This document shows, one piece after another, positions 1 to 10,673 of a stretch of DNA of 64,000 nt. Under the pieces are notes generated by a model. That model saw only the letters and a program-made list of their open reading frames with translations, was not told the origin of the DNA and made no database searches. The first letter of the stretch is position 1. Each line of letters begins with the position of its first letter. Position numbers and translations under genes: made by a program. Origin of the DNA: Stenocarpella maydis (taxonomy: Eukaryota; Ascomycota; Sordariomycetes; Diaporthales; Diaporthaceae); assembly GCA_002270565.1 (NCBI GenBank), contig NQMI01000008.1, positions 500,807-564,806 of the forward strand, written 5' to 3'.

Positions 1-1461
1 AGTGAGGACGATAGCTCCGAAGAGGAAGAAATACCAAAGAAACGGCGCAAGACCAAGATGGCGAAGACATCGGAGGACCGCCCACGCTTAGAGAAAATCA
101 AGAAAAACGTCAAGAGCAGAGAGTTGGTCGGCTTCAACCTCGAGGCGCTGAACGCACCTCTCGGCCTTAGGGGGATCGGGATTCCATTCAGTATTCTACC
201 TTCACCTATGATCGCGTCTATCCAGAAACAGCCCTCGAATCATTCTGAAGTGGGCGAGAAGTCAGGCGGGAACATTACTGAAGGGGGTGGTGATGAGATG
301 TCACCAACTGGTCCCGACACACCTGCCGAAACCTTCAAAACGAACGCTGAAGCACAACGGGAGAGCGCTGCAGCGAAACCGACCAAACTCGTACCAGACC
401 ATGTAATACTGGCTCATTCCGAGAATGATAGGAGCGAGACCTCTGCTAAACACTCACTTCCGAGCCTGGACCAGCCTGTGCAAAATAAAACCCCGGTCCT
501 TCACACGCAACTGTCGACAGGGCCGGCCCACGCCACGCCCGAGGACACGAGATCAAAGACCCCCAAGGAAGCAAGGACCAGCTTCCAAATGTCGCCAGCA
601 CCCCTCTCTGCCCCTCCTAAAACTCCTTCAAACCTGATTAGGGCTTCTCCTCAAGAAAGACTGCATGCAAACGACCAGCCGCCATCGGAGACTGGGCAGA
701 CAATTGTGGACAAGACAAAGGTTTCAGCAGGGAAAGCAGTTGCAGTAAAGAAGGTTGCAGCGGATTTATTCGTCGATGCTACAATGGAACCACAAGCAGC
801 TACATTGCCCAACCAGCGGAAGCCAAGTACTCAGGGTGAGCCCTCAGCAACTAAACCTCGTCACGCGCCATACACATTTGTGACAGACCAAAATGTCTCA
901 GCAGGCGCTTCCACTGCTTCGTTGGTCGTGCAGAAACGGACGCCGGCCCTGGATCGGCAGTCTTCCAATACTGATGACCAGAACAATTTGGTTGGAGAGA
1001 AGGCAGCGGATGATTCTGCCTCCCATGCAACACCCGACCTCCCCGTCCGGCAGTCGAAAGCCATCGGCCTCTGCCGTCAAGCCTTAGCTCCACGGCGTGT
1101 CAACAACATTGCTGCAAAATTAGCGCCACAATCTGAAACAACTGAAATCTCGTCTGCAGATCTACACCGACGGTCAGCTTCTAATGCGCGCCTAGCCAAC
1201 CCAGCCTCTCGCGGCCGCAAAGCAGCGCTTGCATCTCATGCAGCCGGACAGGTTCCGCAGCGCATACTGCCACCTACGCAGCCAACCCTGATGGTTCCAG
1301 TTTCCACGGCAGACCTGGCGATGACGCCAGTTGAGCAAGCTCCTAGGGAGCCTGAGCGGCCCAAGAAGAAGATGACATTCCCTGGATTTCAGTCTGCTAG
1401 GAGCGACGGGCCATGGAGTAGGGAGGCCTTCGATTTGCTCGAGAGTGGCAGACCTGGATGA
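1..1461 (+). CDS. 3' part of an unrecognised low-complexity protein
   Basis: The reading frame is open from the first base to the TGA at 1459-1461 (486 residues), so the gene begins upstream of the window. The visible N-terminal end is acidic followed by a basic cluster (KKRRKTK), which looks like an acidic tract plus nuclear localisation signal. The rest is Ser/Thr/Pro/Ala/Lys-rich and probably disordered, with no transmembrane helix and no domain I recognise. The C-terminal end contains a compact segment around FPGFQSARSDGPW that may be a conserved tail. The ATG at 58 is probably internal. A nuclear or chromatin-related role is only a guess from composition. Confidence 0.6.
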   Translation, partial: SEDDSSEEEEIPKKRRKTKMAKTSEDRPRLEKIKKNVKSRELVGFNLEALNAPLGLRGIGIPFSILPSPMIASIQKQPSNHSEVGEKSGGNITEGGGDEMSPTGPDTPAETFKTNAEAQRESAAAKPTKLVPDHVILAHSENDRSETSAKHSLPSLDQPVQNKTPVLHTQLSTGPAHATPEDTRSKTPKEARTSFQMSPAPLSAPPKTPSNLIRASPQERLHANDQPPSETGQTIVDKTKVSAGKAVAVKKVAADLFVDATMEPQAATLPNQRKPSTQGEPSATKPRHAPYTFVTDQNVSAGASTASLVVQKRTPALDRQSSNTDDQNNLVGEKAADDSASHATPDLPVRQSKAIGLCRQALAPRRVNNIAAKLAPQSETTEISSADLHRRSASNARLANPASRGRKAALASHAAGQVPQRILPPTQPTLMVPVSTADLAMTPVEQAPREPERPKKKMTFPGFQSARSDGPWSREAFDLLESGRPG

Positions 1462-1922
1462 GAGGATGGACTGTATTCGGAATAAAACACCCGACTCGAG
1501 ACAACTGGCGATAACTTCTTTATTCGTGGCTGCGTGGCGTGCTTCTGCCCAGTTCTGCCGTGGGGCCCCCGGGGCCCCAGAAAACCTCAAATGTAGCTGA
1601 GCGATTCAGCCGGGTTTGCAGCTAGCCGCCTACAGGATGCAGTCGATTTGTCTTCGTCTGTGCGTGCAGTCTGGTGGGCTAAAAGTTGAAGTGTGTATGC
1701 ATTGGGAATCAACGGTGCTTCCATGGATCTGTCAATCGGGTCTCAGAGTAGGTAGCTGATGAGCTACACTTGATCGAATACACAAGCAACTTGGTCGCCA
1801 AATTGACTCAAAGTGCCACATTTTTTGCTCGACTTGTCACAGCTGTGCCGCCAGTCTTCTCCAATCCGTCCCTCCATTCGCCCCTGCACCCCCCCCCCCC
1901 GGGGGGGGCACTCCGACCTTTC
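1462..1922. other. Intergenic, between convergent genes
   Basis: No coding signal beyond 3' untranslated sequence of the two convergent genes. It contains a C10/G-rich block near 1891-1909 (a run of Cs followed by Gs) that could fold back on itself. Confidence 0.5.
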
Positions 1923-3715
1923 TCATACCAACTTCTCGGGTCCTTCCTCATTTTTTCTTCTCCAGGCCTCACGCTGGCTCCCTCCCTCCTCGGCACTGCC
2001 AGTGAGAATCCCTTCTCTGCTAGCATCAGCGTCACTCGCCCTCCACGAGGTCAGATGTGTGCTCGTCGTGACCAAGATCCCTCCCTTCTGGACCGTAGGG
2101 TAACCGGGAGTCTTCAGCATATCACCGAGAGACGTCACAGTAGTCGACCGCCCGTCCGCATCCCCAAACTCGCAGGCCTCCTTGTCTCTCCCAAAGCTAT
2201 GCAGCTGGTAATTGCCCGCACCTGCAGCACCACCTGCCCCAGCACCACTACTGCTACTTTTCCTGCTGCTCTTCCTAAACATGCCGAAGCGGGCTGCACT
2301 GTCTTTCGGTTTCGCATCCTCGGATGAGGACCCGTCGGACCCCACGAGGCTAACCAGCCAGGGGAGGTGGCGGCGCACGAAGGGCTTGAGCATCGCGAGG
2401 CAGTTGCACAGGATGCCGATGTTGACCTCCACCGCGGACCACACCGCGGCAGCACCTTGCGTATACAGAATGTCTGGGTTGTTGATCATGGCGCGAACAT
2501 AGGTAATGCGGACACAGGATGCAAGGACTGCACTGTTTGGGGTTCCTCGTCAGCAAGTGACAACCGGCCACTTGATAGAGCCACAAAAACAACATGTCAA
2601 AAAGCAACCAATGCTGGGAATAGGGCCAGGAATAAGGCGTGGAGGGGGCTCACTTACCCCGAACCGAGAGCGAGGATGCACCCGACAGCAATCTTCTGTT
2701 GCTGCGGCATATTCAGGCCCCACAGCATTACCACCGGCATGAGGATCAGCACTCCGTCGGTGGAGATGTTGAGAAAGGCCTGTGCGAGCGCGACATTGTT
2801 CAGGCAGGTGCTACTACCGATGCTGAGCGGGTTGCAGGGCCCCGCTAGGATGGTGGTGAAGACGATTGTGTCTTGTTGTCGGCATGTTTGTGTCAGCCAC
2901 CCAATTCATTCTTATATATGGCATTGCTTCTCTGTGGGGCTGGGCCAAGCCACCATGTGGAGGGGAGAGAGGGGAGGGGCGCGGGTTATACTACGTACAG
3001 GCTGCGATAACAAAGCCGATGATATACAGTCCGATGCGGAAGCCCGTGTTTGGGTTGAGGCGGTGGTATAGGACTATGAGAGACAGTTTGGCCAGTGTTG
3101 GAGGCCAGAAGTAAGTCGCGCCGAGGAAGAGGAGTTTCTGTGTCGATATCGTATGTCAGCAATTGATTAGATACTTAAGTATGTAAGACATCCTATATGT
3201 GCAAAAGGAAGTCACATCTTGCTTGGCGGAAATGTGTTGGGGAAGGGAAAAGAGTCGCCGTGGGCCACGATTTTCTCGTTCTGACTTGCATTCATGTAGC
3301 AATGTAATTGTGCCTCGGTGACACTCCATAGATGTTTTCCAAACCCACAAGGGAAAACTTCCAGCATGCCGATGAATGAAGCCAGGTAGACTACCCATGA
3401 CGCTAATATGAGAACTATGTGATGACTATAGTCAGCCCACACTCGCACAAAAAAAAATCCTTGATGGAAGGTTAGAGCCGCAGATGGCTGAGGGGGTGGA
3501 CCTCAAGTGCTGAGACGGAATTCCGACGTACAAGCATCAGGACCAAGCCGCCTCTGGTTGAGGCAGGCTCCGGTGTAGAAGCGTAATATGAGGCCGATAG
3601 TCGCCAACAACGAAGTCACAATATAAACAACCAGAATCTTGACTTGAAGCTCGGAGAAACCGTCGAACTCTGGAGTCTCACCAGCAGGAACAGGCAGTAC
3701 TCCGACCTTCGACAT
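1923..3715 (-). CDS. SAT4-family fungal rhodopsin-like 7TM protein, 5 exons
   Basis: Exons on the minus strand: 3715-3532, 3441-3290, 3137-2999, 2871-2658 and 2532-1923. Phases agree at every junction and give a 432-residue protein. Intron 2 (3289-3138) appears to be a GC-AG intron with the donor GCAAGT; the other introns are GT-AG. The N-terminal exon holds the first membrane helix (VKILVVYIVTSLL). Family hallmarks follow: GATYFWPPTLAKLS, YHRLNPN, ILAGPCNP, and the ALGS...SCVRI.Y segment with the last helices. The cytoplasmic tail is Ser/Gly-rich and acidic. Members are integral plasma-membrane proteins of unknown ligand; some are induced on plant hosts. Exon 5 codes for the tail after the last helix. 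Confidence 0.85.
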
Positions 3716-4972
3716 TGTGGCTCTTGGTTATTTGGCTTTGTTGGGCGATCACTTCTGGGCTCGAAGCAAAAAGGGAGAAAGACTCAAACCTCTCCACTTG
3801 GGTCAAAGCATATTTTGAATCAAATGGCCATCCAGCTACGTACCTAACATAGTACGCCAGCAGAGTCTAGACAGACCTCGACCCGCAGAATGCTTGAGAC
3901 AGCTCAGGGGAAAAGCAGCTCCATGGGTGACATGAGCATGCGGGCCGGCCATCGAGCAATTGTTCTTTTCTTTATTTCTTTCCTTCTTCTTTCCCCGACC
4001 ACGTCATTTGAGGAGGCGGCCTGTTGCGCGCCGTCCTACGCAAGACAACCGTTTATTTGCTTCTGCAATGCCATAGCGTTGATGCGTGCCAAGTGACTCT
4101 ACGGTAGTAATGCTGGCAGGAGAAGCAACTTTGATCAAGGGTGTCACCCGTGGACCCTTCTGCTGTAGTGGAGGGGCGGAATATGAACGCACATCGTCCG
4201 AGGACTTATGCAGATCCTGTAGATACAGTATGTCGAGCGTTCAACGTCTCTTAGTGCTGGTCCCCTACCCTGGAGGTCCGCACGTGCGCCTGATGATGCA
4301 GTGAGCCTATGCTCAAGTGCTGTCAGTCGCTCTAACTTTTCACATCACCTCACCTTCAACTTGCCACCTTGGTTCCAAGGTGGTCTTACATTCCCATGCC
4401 CTTGATCGTCCGCTCTTTGAGAGCGATGGTCTAGCTTGGCGCTTTTCCTGTTCCAACCCCCCCCCCCGGCGGGTAAAACCACTTTAATCCGTACACGGCC
4501 TTGAGTTGCTTTGCTTTTTCACCCTTTGGGCCAGCATCGGGGCCAATCCAAGCTCAGATCTGGCCGAGAGGCGTCTGCCAAAGCACAACCGGCAGCTGAA
4601 TCAGTGCACCGGGTAGGTGTTGGCTGCAGCTACGCGACAGGGCTCTGGCCAACCACGAGGGCGCGGAATCTCCCATGGTGCGTTCTGCAGGAGTCGCCAG
4701 TTTCTGACTGCTGTCGAAAATCCTTGACCAACAGGAGTGCAGACCGAGGTGGCATGCTTCACCCACCGCCACCCTTTGACCCGGACTTTCAAGGCTGTTG
4801 GTAACATCAAACGAAGTTGGTCGAAGTTGGTCAGTGTCAGCATTGGAGGCATGCGATCGCGAGTGTCGCTAATCTTGCTGCGTGGAGCCAGAGAAGCTTA
4901 ACTACCAAGCCACGCCAGTTTTGACGGGTGGGTGATGTGAGGGATTATCAGGAGGTTGAGCCGCCAGGCTTT

Positions 4973-5043
<71 letters not shown>

Positions 5044-5258
5044 TTTCCCGAACCCGAACCCGAACCTTCCATCGATCTTCCGGAATACACCTTTACAGTT
5101 GTCATACCCTCATTTATTCTCCTCCTCTCGTGCTTGACAGCCTTGAATGGCCTGGAGAGGTCTGCGGTACACATGTAGGAACCTCTGATTATTGCTTCTG
5201 ATGCCCAAGCCAAAGCCTATCACGTTGTATAGCAGACCACCTTCAACCCGACCCCAAC
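3716..5258. other. Divergent intergenic/promoter region
   Basis: Separates the divergently transcribed rhodopsin-like gene and the APH-like gene. I see no convincing ORF. It contains a run of Cs near 4458-4467 and a 68-base T tract at 4975-5042. Confidence 0.5.
4975..5066. repeat. 68-base poly(T) followed by CCCGAA repeats
   Basis: An uninterrupted T run spans 4975-5042. It is followed after three non-T bases by just over three copies of CCCGAA (5047-5066). The hexamer differs from the usual fungal telomere unit CCCTAA. The T run could be the reverse of a poly(A) tail from an old retrotransposed sequence, or a simple homopolymer; no flanking element is visible. Confidence 0.8.
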
Positions 5259-6714
5259 ATGTCTGCTTCGGACCACACATTTTGTGGGGTTGAGAGCAAC
5301 GAGCGCCAGTGCCTCGAGTCCGCTGAGGCCCTACCGCTGTCGGTTGAGGAAATCACTGCAGACTGGCTATCCAAGATCCTCGGTGTCGGAATCTACGGGC
5401 TGAAGATTCATGAAATTATTCATGGCTCAGGGACGAATGTCCTCCTCGAGGTGGCCTACTCCAAGAGTGGCTTCTCCAGAAGGGTCCCGCCGACCCGCCT
5501 CTGCGTCAAGGGAGGCTTCAACATCCATAAGCACCATTCTTCTCCTTGTGGTCGCCCGTCCCTCAAGCTGCAAGATGCTCAGAGGTGCGTCGCTTGGATA
5601 TCGTAGAGGGTGATTAAGAAGCCCTAGAGCTCCTAGAGTTGCTGCCGTCCCTGTTTGCCGTCTACCGCCTCGAGGCCCACTTCTATCACCACATAGCGCC
5701 GCTAATCCCAGGGCTCCGGCTCATCCCAACCTACCGGTGCGGCACCGGCACGCAACACAACGCCTGGGGCCAGGGCATCGTGGTGATGTAGAACATCAAG
5801 GCGGCGGGGTACACGTTCGGCGACCCGCTGCGGACGTGGCCGGTGGCGCGCGTGCGGGCGGGCCTCGTCCAGCTCACAGCGCTGCACGCACGCACGTGGG
5901 GCATCCCCGAGGCTGGATTCCCGGGCATGCCACGCGGCTTCGGTCTGCGTGAGGTCATCACGGGCATGATGAGTGCCGTGAACTGGGGGCTGCGGTTCGG
6001 CGACCCTGCGTTGCGGCTGCCGATCCCCGAGGAGCTCTGGGGCGACCGGGAGAGGGTCGTCCGCGGGCTGCAGGCGCTTTGGGCGAACGAGAACCGCAGG
6101 ATGGTGTGGTTGGTCCATGGAGACACGCAGATTGGGAATACCTTTATCGATGCCGACGGGCAGCCTGGGTTCCTCGACTGGCAGGGCATCCATGTGAACT
6201 CTGCTGTACACGATGTCACGTATTTCATGACCGGTGCGCTTACTATCAGTGAGCGGAGGGCTCATGAGAGAGAGCTGTTCGGCTTCTACCTGAGTGAATT
6301 GCACAAGGCTGGTGCGCCAAAGTTCGAGGTCGACGAAGTGTGGGATGTGAGTTTTTCAGTGCTGGCCCCCATGACAGCGTCCCAAGACACTTACATTTGG
6401 AGAAGGGAGCGGCTACTCTGGCTGATTTTTGTCAATAGGAATACCGGAAACACCAAATGCAAGGCTTTGCGTGGGCTCTCCCAGGGCCCATGATGCAGCC
6501 CAAGGAGGTTGCCGACGCAATATCAATGCGCCACTGCACTGCGATTATGGACCACCGCAGCCTGGAATTATTGGAGCCTATTATTGGAGTCAAGCCACGG
6601 CTAAGAAGGACGCCAGCGGCCCGGAGTCGTTTGCAGTCGAGTCAAGGGCATGGTATGTGCCGTCAATTGGTGGAAGCTTCATCGCTTGGGGGGGGGGGGT
6701 TCCATACTCTGTAG
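5259..6714 (+). pseudogene. APH-family phosphotransferase, disrupted
   Basis: Homologous to the aminoglycoside phosphotransferase/choline kinase-like superfamily (PF01636 type), with the nucleotide-binding and catalytic landmarks in order: HGSGTNVLLEV near the N-terminus, VHGDTQIGNTF (Brenner HGD...N motif) near 6113-6145, and FLDWQG (metal-binding Asp) near 6170. Exon 1 runs from ATG 5259 to about 5584. A later frame opens at about 5639, and no canonical donor/acceptor pair I tested joins the two in phase. A TAG at 5789-5791 interrupts the second segment inside an otherwise conserved stretch (GIVVM-stop-NIKAAG). A normal GT-AG intron follows (6347-6438) and the tail runs to 6714. The stop and the doubtful first junction make this most likely a pseudogene. 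Substrate unknown. Confidence 0.7.
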
Positions 6715-8221
6715 TATGCTCAAGGGTTATGGTAGAGCACGGCTTTGCAAGAGGCGATGCGATGCAATCCACTTGTGAGAACGGACCCCACCGAGTATTG
6801 CGAGCTCTGCGTGCGTGTTCTTACTTAGTAGACACGGCTGTTTCTGCCTTTTCAGCTCGGAATAGGCAGCAATCACCCGGCCGATATCATTTATGCCGTT
6901 GGAGACGGCCGGGCAGATGCATGGCTGTCGAAGGTTGCAGTTAGCAATGGGAAATTATTCCCCGGAAAAAAAGTAACAAGGTGGTGTTGGATGTCGTATG
7001 GGCTTATACATGGGCCCCACAGCCGGAGTTGGATATAGACAGGGATCGACGACTATGCCATGTGGCTGACACCCTTGACACAGAAGCCGAAGAAGACAGG
7101 CGCCGTTGAGTTGTGGGGAATCCGATGATTGACACAACTTCAAGACGATGTGAGGGCTCCGGTACACCAGGACATGCTTCAGCCTCCACGCCTGGGTCAG
7201 TAGTATACCAGAGCAACATCCTTCATGCCCCCACCATTCATCGATAGTCGTCACAGTGAGAGCAGGAGTACTGAATGTGAGTTGTCGGGTCGGGCATCGC
7301 AACCGGACACGAGATTGAAGTCGCAGGTCGGTTACGGAACTAGTCCGAGAAGGGGGTGTGAGACTGGAGAGCGAGGTCCTGATGGTCTCCGAGCAGTAGG
7401 GAGTACACTAGCATACTTGGTCGTCATTTGTGAGTCGGGACACCGAGATTATGAAGAGAGGCCATTCCTGGCCAAAGCGAGGACCGAGTGGCTCGCCGGA
7501 CCGTATCATGAAACGTGGCTGTCTATATCCCACACCTTGGGGAAACTAGAGCCAAGGCTCAGGCTATCTGGAGAGACGGGGAACCATCGGGCGAGCCGGG
7601 GCTGCCATGCATTTCCGATAAGCTCTCTGGTCGAGTTTCCATGCAGACGGTCTGAAACAGTGACAGTGGTGCTTGGATGGAAGATGGGGCCACCTGGTCA
7701 GGAAGTGAGGCGTCTCGTACACTGAGAATATTTCCGCAGCCATGGCCCAGGCAGCCAGGCTGGACCGGTGTGGGATTCGGACGGGATATTGGATGATGCT
7801 GTGTGTGTTTTGGGTTTATGAGGAGCGAGTGACGCAAACACAAGCATCTTGTGATTGACCCCAACCCTGGCGCTTATGTCCTGCCTCCAAATCGGTGTGG
7901 CCAGGACAGTTGACCTACATACACCAGACCCGCTGGCCCGCTGGCCGGCTCGCTACCTACCACCCTACCTGGCAGGTACACCGGTACACCAGATGTGTTA
8001 CTACATACTTAGTATACATCCGTATATGGGCTCAGGCTGATGGTGGACACACAGCTCTGTAGGGCAGGTGCATTGTGCTCTCGGCGGGCTCGTCCAGTAC
8101 ACTAGTGTAAGGGAGGCAGGGGGCCCCTGTGGCCCCTTGTGGGTGAGTGGTGGATCGGATCGCCCCTTCTAGCGTCAAGGTGAGGATCAGGTTGGGAATC
8201 CGGAGGACTGGGAATCAAAGC

Positions 8222-8285
8222 AGAGAGGGGCGGAGGGGCGGAGGGGCAGAGGGGCATGGAGGGGGCATGGAGGGGACATGGAGGA
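8222..8285. repeat. Purine-rich GGGGC(G/A)GA-type degenerate repeat
   Basis: Repeating G4-5 blocks separated by CGGA, CAGA or CATGGA. Regularly spaced G-runs on one strand make this a possible G-quadruplex former. No gene association is evident. Confidence 0.6.
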
Positions 8286-9776
8286 GGGGGATGATGGTCG
8301 ATGATGGAAGGAAAGAGAAAGTCGCAAAGCAAGGTGCAATGCAATGCACGATGCAAGCTCCAGGACACTTGTGTCACTTGTGTATGTATGTACTAAGTAG
8401 TGTACCTGCCTTCACCGGGTAGGTAGTCTACGTGTAGTGCGCCTAGGTATGTGCGGCGGATATGGAAGGCGGAACGTGCAGTGTTGGAATGTACACGACC
8501 AGGGTAGGAGGTGCAACAGGTCGAAGGGAGGAAGCAAGGTCGCAAGCGCGGGTAAAGCACAAGGTGGATGCACAAACCCTCCCCACAACCCAGACCAAAA
8601 ACCCATCCCCTCGTCGCCATCACCATTGCCGTCGCCATCGCCGTCATCGCCACCACAGCCGTCCTCTTTCCCATCTGCCAAAAGTACCTCCCGACATGGG
8701 CCACAAGCTCGCCCACATCGTGGACCATCACATCCCATCCAATGGCAACCCACCGTCACCCACAGGATTGGTGTGGGAGGTGGGGAGGGGCGAGCCCCGC
8801 GGGCCGCAGCAGCCGCTCGCGAACCATCAGCGGGAGCTTGCGAGCTGCCCTTTGTCGACAAGCGCTGGGCCTCGCCACGCTTCCAGGATCTTGCAGACCC
8901 GTCACCCGCCATGTCCCCTTTCAATACTAGTCCTGCAGTGGCTCGAACCATGATGCTGCCATGTGACGAGACGTGATGGCATCAGGCGGATCGCCTTGTC
9001 TGGTGCAGCGGCACAGTACATGTGCACTAACTACAGCATGCACCACTACAGCATGCCCACACAATAGGCAATCCTCTTGGAGTCCAGCATCTCCATCCAG
9101 CACATCGACCGATTGCACCATCGTCACACAAAACAGATGAGCTCTGGCAACAGGCACAAGGACATGGCCCACAGCCGCCCCGTTGGGACGCGCTTGTCAT
9201 GTTTGTGTTTGTGCCCTGTGCTGACCGGAAGGGGAGGGAAACGGCATCACCGACCCCCGCGGCCGGCGGCACCCCATGTACGCCGGCCCCAGGTCGCTCC
9301 TTTTCGCTGCGTGATAGTAATTTGAGGACCTCGTCGCTGCGACAAAATTCTCCGCGAGTGGCAATTTGGCACTCACCCATCCTCTCATTCTGGACACCCC
9401 GGGCTGCGCAGTGGCTCGACCATGTGTGCTCCCCTCAGCCTCTTGGGAGTTGGAATCGGAATGGAGTCGGCGTCGAGGTCGCGCTCGTTGCAACTGGGAG
9501 CCGGGACCCCGTCGCAGCAGTGACCCAAAGCACCCTGGAAACACGCGTTTCCCGGTGGCCTGGTTCGTCTCGTCGATCACCAGACCAGCCGAGCCAGCTC
9601 TGCCCCCCCCCCGCAATTATTCTTGTCGGCTTGGTTCTGTTTGGGTTCGTCCCGACATTGGGTGGCCTGGTGGTGCAAACAGATCGCTGGCAGGGTCGCC
9701 AGCCTGCTTGAAACATTGCGGCTGGGCGCTCGCGGAGTAAAACATGAGACGAAAATTGCCCTACGAGCCAGAAGCT

Positions 9777-9811
9777 GCGTCTCGTCTCGTCTCGCCTCGC
9801 CTCGCCTCGCC
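9777..9811. repeat. (TCTCG)n / (CCTCG)n pentanucleotide repeat
   Basis: Two or three TCTCG-type units pass into four CCTCG-type units. It lies about 850 bp upstream of the zinc-finger gene start. Confidence 0.7.
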
Positions 9812-10673
9812 GACCCTGACGATGACAGCAGACGATGCTCTGCAACATTGTCCTCTGCCCGTCTCGCACTCGACGACAGGGCCCCTGAGCCTCCACAGGG
9901 AAAAGATAGGGAGACCCGAGTTCAAGCCATCACCCGCACCTGGCCACCAGCCAGCTCGCCTCCTATTGGGCGGCTTTGTGCAGAGCGCCATTGTTTCGAA
10001 ACACCTGATGGCAGCGGTGATGCTCCTGGGCGCGTTTCAGGTGCTACGGTCCACCTCACAAATTCGACAATTCCACCTTTCAGCTTCGGGAAACAACGTT
10101 GGCAGGGGACCCCCCATCTCCGCAACCTGCAAGAACACTGGTGAGATCAGAAGTGGCCCTGCTGCCTCATTGCTTGCCCAAACTACCCCCTGTCCTGCCC
10201 TGCCCAGTCCATCCGCCCACCCTTGACTTTTTCTCTCCTTGGGTTCTGGCCAGTGCCTCCGACAATGACTTCCAAAAAGTAACACATCCTCAAGCAACAA
10301 GGCCACAGCCCAGGTCCAATTTCACTTCTCTCCAGCTGGCCTGACTCGCGGGTGCGCCTCGACTCCCGGAAGCTCGCGCGGGTTTTGTTTATCACGAGCC
10401 ACGACAGGACACAGCGTCCCACTCTCTTTCCACCAGCTGCGACCGGGCTACGTCTCACTGGTTTGAGCTCCTTTTGTCGCCATTTCATTCTTCCGACCAA
10501 GCTCGACCGGTACATGTCATCGCGTCCACCCGCGCAGTCGTCATCCCTCGGCTATTTCCTATAGCAACAAGGTCCTCTCACCACTCCAAGCCACCTCTTG
10601 ACTGTTCAACCGACGCCGAATATCCGCGACGATCGCATCTAACCCTGATTGCAGTCCGGCATTGGGAGCGCAG

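Larger units (their letters stand above)
6715..10673. other. Long intergenic region without a supported gene
   Basis: About 4 kb. Many open frames overlap here on both strands, but they are low-complexity with no recognisable domain or consistent splice structure. It contains a G12 run just before it (6688-6699), a purine-rich GGGGCGGA-type repeat at about 8222-8285, a pyrimidine-rich (TCTCG/CCTCG)n block at 9777-9811, and several short TAC/GTA-rich palindromic motifs near 8380-8450. The last 400 bp are CT-rich and probably are the promoter/5' UTR of the zinc-finger gene. Confidence 0.45.

Noticed and set aside
5047..5066. Interstitial telomere
   Set aside because: The unit is CCCGAA, not CCCTAA, and there are only about three copies.
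8412..8976. Overlapping open frames on both strands
   Set aside because: All are low-complexity (Pro/Ser/His or Gly/Asp) in a GC-rich stretch, and no frame stands out or splices to anything recognisable.
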